A stretch of 9,786 nucleotides of DNA from Actinomycetota bacterium (GTDB taxonomy: Bacteria; Actinomycetota; Actinomycetes; S36-B12). Under the pieces are notes generated by a model. The model was not told the origin of the DNA and made no database searches. It saw nothing but the letters and a program-made list of their open reading frames with translations. How positions within the stretch are numbered: position 1 is the stretch's first letter; every line of letters starts with the position of its first letter. The stretch is from positions 1-9,786 of the forward strand of contig WLHM01000026.1 in assembly GCA_009702725.1 (NCBI GenBank), read 5' to 3'. A program made the translations under genes and the position numbers. Below are positions 7,501 through 9,786 of this stretch, in pieces.

Positions 7501-7626
7501 CAACTGCCCAAATTCCTAGACAAAATCCTTCCGGATCTAGACCTTGAGGGCAATAAGCGAAGTAGCAACGTTTTAGTGCCAGCAGGCGCTAGCACAAAGG
7601 ACACACCCGGTAGCCCACCGGAGTGA
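4552..7626 (+). CDS. MMPL/RND-family exporter with a long heptad-repeat hairpin insertion
   Basis: This is a proton-driven membrane exporter of lipids or other hydrophobic molecules, about 1,024 residues. GTG 4552 is chosen because GGAGG (4543-4547) lies four bases upstream and residues 1-36 then form the usual short N-terminus plus helix 1. An open frame from 4324 would overlap the HAD gene antisense and add 76 unlikely residues. Helices lie near 16-36, 183-203, 206-226, 236-256, 281-301, 306-334 and 369-393, then 808-830 and four more to about 975. The Asp-Tyr pairs of the proton relay are present in both halves: D249-Y250 in GVGIDYALFLV and D893-Y894 in SMDYEVFF. Between helices 7 and 8 sits a 257-residue, Gln/Ala/Leu/Asp-rich coiled coil (453-709). 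MmpL4/5-type proteins also have a coiled-coil insertion here. The cargo cannot be inferred. Confidence 0.92.
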   Translation: MLGKLLHGLGAACVRLRWLVVGLWIVAAVGITLVVGQVGAVTNNNLTLPGADSQVAYDVLEQYFPPQQNGSSQVVFHTTTGRLDDGGAQQQAVTDTYNALIDVPHVASVTDPFANAASGLVSADGTYAFIPVLLDIDSGQLDEATAQVVFDAATKPANAIGMEVAVGGPVGAALSKQSTESSEVIGLLTAMLIMAFTFGSLVAMGLPILTAVFGLAIGVATIGLIGHLIDIPTIGPTLATMIGLGVGIDYALFLVTKHRSQVRQQQMAIRDSIAEAVATSGGAIVFAGGTVIVALLALAVAQIPFVTSLGYACAVAVFTAVLASLTLLPAMLAILGRGVDRLALPAFMQPRAKEPDATFWARWAAMVVRHPAISCAVALVIMVPLIIPLFTLTLGQSDTGVSSTSTTQREAFDLISAGFGPGYNGALVVSVLMDPPAQPSSEYTAKYDQATAMQTELESTQQTLTDQADSLTAQQDDLQSQEDDLNAQAATLEQEQADLQTQVDALNVQKTALEKQQADLQTQGAALSKQADDLQKQADSLTKQAADLQKQADSLTAQQQAAQQQAAAQAQSGADPATASANLAALQQTQASLTAQANDLTKQEADLKAQQDELNKEKADLEAQQADLQKQADALTKQGNELQAQADDLTAQGADLQAQADSLQAQADDLQTQGDQLQAQADDLTAQQTAAEQEQQDALALQDDLTAQVTTAGGDSRATDPRIVKLQDALATPSGVQRVIPPMVNDAGTAVVISVIATTRPADPATAQLVDQLRTEVIPPALSPGMQADVGGNTANNVDLATVITEKLPLVILTVIGLSFLLLLIAFRSLLIPLQAAITNLLSAAAAFGVVTAVFQWGWGLDLIGLSSPYGTVPIASFVPLMMFAALFGLSMDYEVFFISHVQGLHGKGMAHKDAVRSGLASSAKIISAAALIMIAVFGSFILIDDPIIKQFGVGLSVAVALAALLVLLLAPAMLTLFGERTWQLPKFLDKILPDLDLEGNKRSSNVLVPAGASTKDTPGSPPE
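5908..6678 (+). repeat. heptad-repeat coiled-coil segment within the MMPL exporter
   Basis: Residues about 453-709 repeat a seven-residue pattern of the type Ala-Asp-x-Leu-x-x-Gln (for example ADDLQKQ, ADSLTKQ, AADLQKQ), placing Ala and Leu at the two core positions. A break with Gly, Pro and Ser (QSGADPATASAN, 571-582) divides it into arms of about 118 and 127 residues. Exact 20-base and 23-base DNA repeats occur at spacings of 63 and 42 bases (three and two heptads). Residues are Gln-rich with few strong hydrophobics, giving a thin, polar coiled coil. Confidence 0.85.
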
Positions 7627-7650
7627 GAGACCAGCTAGCTGTAGTAGTTG

Positions 7651-7684
7651 CCGTTCAAGCACCGGCTGTCGACGGCCTGAACCG
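7651..7684. terminator. possible hairpin between convergent genes
   Basis: The 64-base gap between the convergent MMPL and HAD-IB genes holds an imperfect dyad: GTTCA (7653-7657) with TGAAC (7678-7682), enclosing CCG (7662-7664) with CGG (7672-7674). No T tract follows on either strand, so it is at best a weak or factor-dependent terminator. An AGCTAGCT palindrome lies just before it at 7633-7640. Confidence 0.25.
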
Positions 7685-7690
7685 CTGAAC

Positions 7691-8422
7691 CTAGGCTGAT
7701 GCGGGGTAGTGCACCCTTGGATCGTGCCCGGCGATTCTTTTCACCGGCCCGCCGCGTCGAGAGGTCTCCATGACACCCCAACCATTCTTTTTTGCAATCT
7801 TGAAAAGCTGGGAATTAGGGTTTACCACAACGGGCATTCCAACACTCGCTAGCAGAGGAAGATCATTAATTGAGTCGGAGTAAGCCCACGAAAGTTCTAA
7901 CTCCAAGCCGTGGGTCGCGGCCTGCTCTATCACTAATTTAACTTTGCCAGGCCCGTGGGCGATTGCGTCGACCAAATTGCCGGTGTAGTGGCCATCCCGC
8001 ACTTCAGAAACCGTTCCGATGGCTCCCGACATGCCAAGTTGACCCGCTATAGCCGAAGCAAGTTCTATCGGGCTTGCGGTAACAAGCCACGTCTTGATCC
8101 CATGCACCTGAAAACGGCGAAGCTCATCCACGACATCAGGCACGAGAATCGATGGCAGCTTCTTGCGTACAAATTCACTGGTCACCGCGAGCATGGAATC
8201 TTCGCTGCGCCCTGCCACTAGGGCAAGTGCTCGAGCGGCCGCGGAAGTCGAAACACCTTCTGGCTCTGCACGGCGCACGATAAATGACATCTCCTGCCGC
8301 GCAAAGCGCATGACCTCCCTTCGCGGGATAACTTTCTTACGGACCAGATCGCAGGCTAGGTGGTACAGCGAGGATCCACGTACGAGCGTGTTGTCCAGAT
8401 CAAAGAATGCCGCCATTGCCAT
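7691..8422 (-). CDS. HAD-IB family phosphatase-like hydrolase (SerB-related)
   Basis: This 243-residue cytoplasmic HAD hydrolase of subfamily IB probably removes a phosphate from a small molecule or lipid precursor. All four motifs are intact: FFDLDNT (6-12) with nucleophile D8 and acid/base D10, VTAS (114-117), K160 in HGPGKV, and YSDSINDLPLL (181-191) with D183 and D187 for magnesium. An alpha-helical cap lies between motifs I and II, as in SerB-type enzymes. Overall it matches the general actinobacterial HAD-IB group better than a dedicated phosphoserine phosphatase, so no symbol is given. A second ATG at 8416 may be the real start: a GGGG stretch lies seven bases before it but only one base before the ATG at 8422. 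It is divergent from mgtA, with about 131 bases between starts, and convergent with the MMPL gene. Confidence 0.88.
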   Translation of the reverse strand: MAMAAFFDLDNTLVRGSSLYHLACDLVRKKVIPRREVMRFARQEMSFIVRRAEPEGVSTSAAARALALVAGRSEDSMLAVTSEFVRKKLPSILVPDVVDELRRFQVHGIKTWLVTASPIELASAIAGQLGMSGAIGTVSEVRDGHYTGNLVDAIAHGPGKVKLVIEQAATHGLELELSWAYSDSINDLPLLASVGMPVVVNPNSQLFKIAKKNGWGVMETSRRGGPVKRIAGHDPRVHYPASA

Positions 8423-8520
8423 GCCCCAATCATTACTTCACTCGACGCGGTGACACAGGCCTAACACTCAGAAAGCACACTGTTCACTCGAAATTTGCGG
8501 ACACGACAACTACATGATTG

Positions 8521-8533
8521 ATCGGTGACCGAT
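8521..8533. promoter_or_regulatory. perfect palindrome upstream of mgtA, candidate operator
   Basis: ATCGGT-G-ACCGAT is a perfect 6+1+6 inverted repeat ending 20 bases before the ATG of the glycosyltransferase, in the divergent gap with the HAD-IB gene. This size and symmetry suit a dimeric repressor site or a short RNA hairpin in the leader. I did not notice another copy in the window. No convincing -10 element can be placed around it. Confidence 0.35.
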
Positions 8534-8553
8534 TGACAAGTCTTACTTCAACT

Positions 8554-9678
8554 ATGCGGGTAGCCATTGCTGCAGAGTCGTTCTTTCCACGCGTCAACGG
8601 TGTCAGCAACTCCGTTGCTCATGTGGTCAAACACCTTAAATCAGAAGGTATTGCAGCGGAAATCATCGCCCCCGGGCTGTATCCGGGAAGTGAGTTCCAC
8701 GGCACGCCGGTGCACCGCGTGCGTTCCGTTAACCTCCCTGGTGTCCACGACTTCGATATATCGATGACAACTACTTCTTCAATCATCACCACACTGGAGA
8801 AATTTCAACCCACGCTGGTGCATTTAGCTTCACCATTCGTGCTCGGATCACGCGTTATGCAAGCCTGCCGCATTCTCGATATCCCGACCGTCGCAGTATT
8901 TCAAACGGATGTCGCTGGGTATGCGCGTCACTATGGGCTGTCTTCCATGTCATTTATTGCCGATGGGATCGTGCGCCGCATCCACTCCAGTGCCACCTTG
9001 AACTTGGCCCCTTCCACATCGGCCCAAAAATACTTACAGGGTCTCGGGATTAGCCAACCTCTGCTGTGGGGCCGCGGAGTTGACCATGAAGTGTTCAATC
9101 CAGAACAACGATCTGAGACCTTACGGAGTTCATGGCAAGCCGACAACAAGATAGTTGTTGGCTACTGCGGGCGGCTCGCCCCTGAAAAAGGCATCGGCAT
9201 GATGAAGTACCTCCAAGGCGACTCGCGGGTAAAACTCGTCATCATCGGCGATGGACCTGATCGCAAAAATCTCGAAATTCTCCTGCCCAACGCGATATTT
9301 ACCGGGCGCCTAACCGGACATGAACTTGGCTCCGCGATGGCATCACTTGACGTACTCATCGCACCGGGTGAACTTGAAACCTTCTGCCAGGTTATTCAAG
9401 AGGGTATGGCCGCTGGCACCCCGGTGATTGCGCCGGCAATTGGTGGCCCATTAGATCTAATCAGTCACGAAGTCAACGGACTCCTATACCCGCCCGGTGA
9501 TGCTGCCGAGATGGTGCGGCAAGTCGATCGACTCGTGGCTGATGCAGACTTACGAAATGAAATCAGCGGCGTCGCGCATGATCGAGTGCAATCTCGGACT
9601 TGGTCCGCCCTCGGGCGCGAACTCGTCGGGCACTACCAATCAGCTAGCCGCGGACTGCTGCTACCAGCAGCAGCTTGA
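8554..9678 (+). CDS. mgtA: GDP-mannose-dependent alpha-mannosyltransferase, MgtA-like (GT4)
   Basis: This 374-residue glycosyltransferase with two Rossmann-like domains (GT-B fold) acts at the cytoplasmic face of the membrane. Actinobacterial MgtA adds mannose from GDP-mannose to a glucuronosyl-diacylglycerol lipid anchor of lipomannan-like glycolipids. The N-terminus MRVAIAAESFFPRVNGVSNS is characteristic of this group and fixes the start at ATG 8554. A TTG at 8518 would add twelve residues with no family support. Further signatures are LWGRGVDHEVFNP (171-183), GYCGRLAPEKG (about 204-214) for the donor site, and GELETFCQVIQE (272-283) with the E-x7-E pair E275/E283. The ETFCQV-type sequence, rather than the common ETFG, is also typical of MgtA. 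No clear Shine-Dalgarno sequence precedes the ATG. The acceptor in this organism is inferred from the family only. Confidence 0.88.
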   Translation: MRVAIAAESFFPRVNGVSNSVAHVVKHLKSEGIAAEIIAPGLYPGSEFHGTPVHRVRSVNLPGVHDFDISMTTTSSIITTLEKFQPTLVHLASPFVLGSRVMQACRILDIPTVAVFQTDVAGYARHYGLSSMSFIADGIVRRIHSSATLNLAPSTSAQKYLQGLGISQPLLWGRGVDHEVFNPEQRSETLRSSWQADNKIVVGYCGRLAPEKGIGMMKYLQGDSRVKLVIIGDGPDRKNLEILLPNAIFTGRLTGHELGSAMASLDVLIAPGELETFCQVIQEGMAAGTPVIAPAIGGPLDLISHEVNGLLYPPGDAAEMVRQVDRLVADADLRNEISGVAHDRVQSRTWSALGRELVGHYQSASRGLLLPAAA

Positions 9679-9693
9679 TGTCAAGAGGGTTGT

Positions 9694-9705
9694 CGGCCTA
9701 GGCCG
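9694..9705. terminator. perfect palindrome after mgtA, possible terminator stem
   Basis: CGGCCTAGGCCG is a 12-base perfect palindrome beginning 16 bases past the mgtA stop. It is GC-rich but has no loop-forming centre and no T tract after it, so it is only a weak terminator candidate. The remaining 80 bases to the window edge show AAGGAG (9714-9719) and possible starts at GTG 9766 or ATG 9770. These could begin a following gene, but too little is visible to call one. Confidence 0.25.
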
Positions 9706-9786
9706 GTGCCGCGAAGGAGTGGACCCTCCCCCATCCAAGAGACTGACCAGACCTTGGACACAATCGTGAATGCTGCGCGCACCGAG

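Noticed and set aside
8533..8538. TTGACA as a -35 element for mgtA
   Set aside because: A -10 element at normal spacing would fall on the start codon, and no TANNNT is present there.
8518..8553. TTG start for mgtA
   Set aside because: The MRVAIAAESFF N-terminus at ATG 8554 matches the family; the upstream codons coincide with the palindrome and add nothing recognisable.
9497..9769. Plus-strand open frame running past the end of mgtA
   Set aside because: It is out of frame inside a well-supported gene, with no ribosome-binding site or family resemblance.

Overview
The window looks like chromosomal DNA of a moderately GC-rich actinobacterium. The evidence is an MgtA-type mannosyltransferase, an MMPL-family transporter, GTG starts, and two promoters with the actinobacterial leaderless layout (TANNNT, six bases, ATG). 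I cannot name the species. A small-genome aquatic actinobacterium would fit, but that is a guess. No phage, insertion sequence, CRISPR array or complete new system is visible.

Left part (1-2440): a tRNA gene with anticodon CAT lies on the minus strand (111-187), with a hairpin just past its 3' end. Next comes a two-gene minus-strand operon of Gfo/Idh/MocA oxidoreductases (1266-2297, then 322-1269). The two genes are joined by an ATGA overlap and end in a clear intrinsic terminator (277-303). Upstream of this operon lies a decayed tRNA-like sequence (about 2365-2438, minus strand). The two-gene cassette is therefore bracketed by an intact tRNA and a tRNA relic.

Middle part (2435-4444): a 12-helix MFS transporter with DHA2-like motifs and a HAD hydrolase related to type II haloacid dehalogenases both lie on the minus strand. 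Each has a -10 element placed so that transcription would begin at the A of the ATG. The MFS stop codon falls inside the tRNA relic.

Right part (4552-9786): a plus-strand MMPL/RND-type exporter of about 1,024 residues, best started at GTG 4552, carries an unusual 257-residue heptad-repeat insertion between helices 7 and 8. A proline-containing hinge splits the insertion into two arms of nearly equal length, which suggests an antiparallel coiled-coil hairpin reaching out from the membrane. A convergent HAD-IB phosphatase-like gene follows on the minus strand. Divergent from that gene is an mgtA-like GDP-mannose-dependent glycosyltransferase (8554-9678). A perfect 6+1+6 palindrome sits in front of mgtA.

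The genes do not form one pathway. The clearest shared theme is the cell envelope on the right: a lipid or small-molecule exporter and a mannolipid glycosyltransferase. Sugar or polyol redox chemistry is the theme on the left. The strongest leads are the coiled-coil exporter and the tRNA relic. There is no intergenic stretch above 300 bases.
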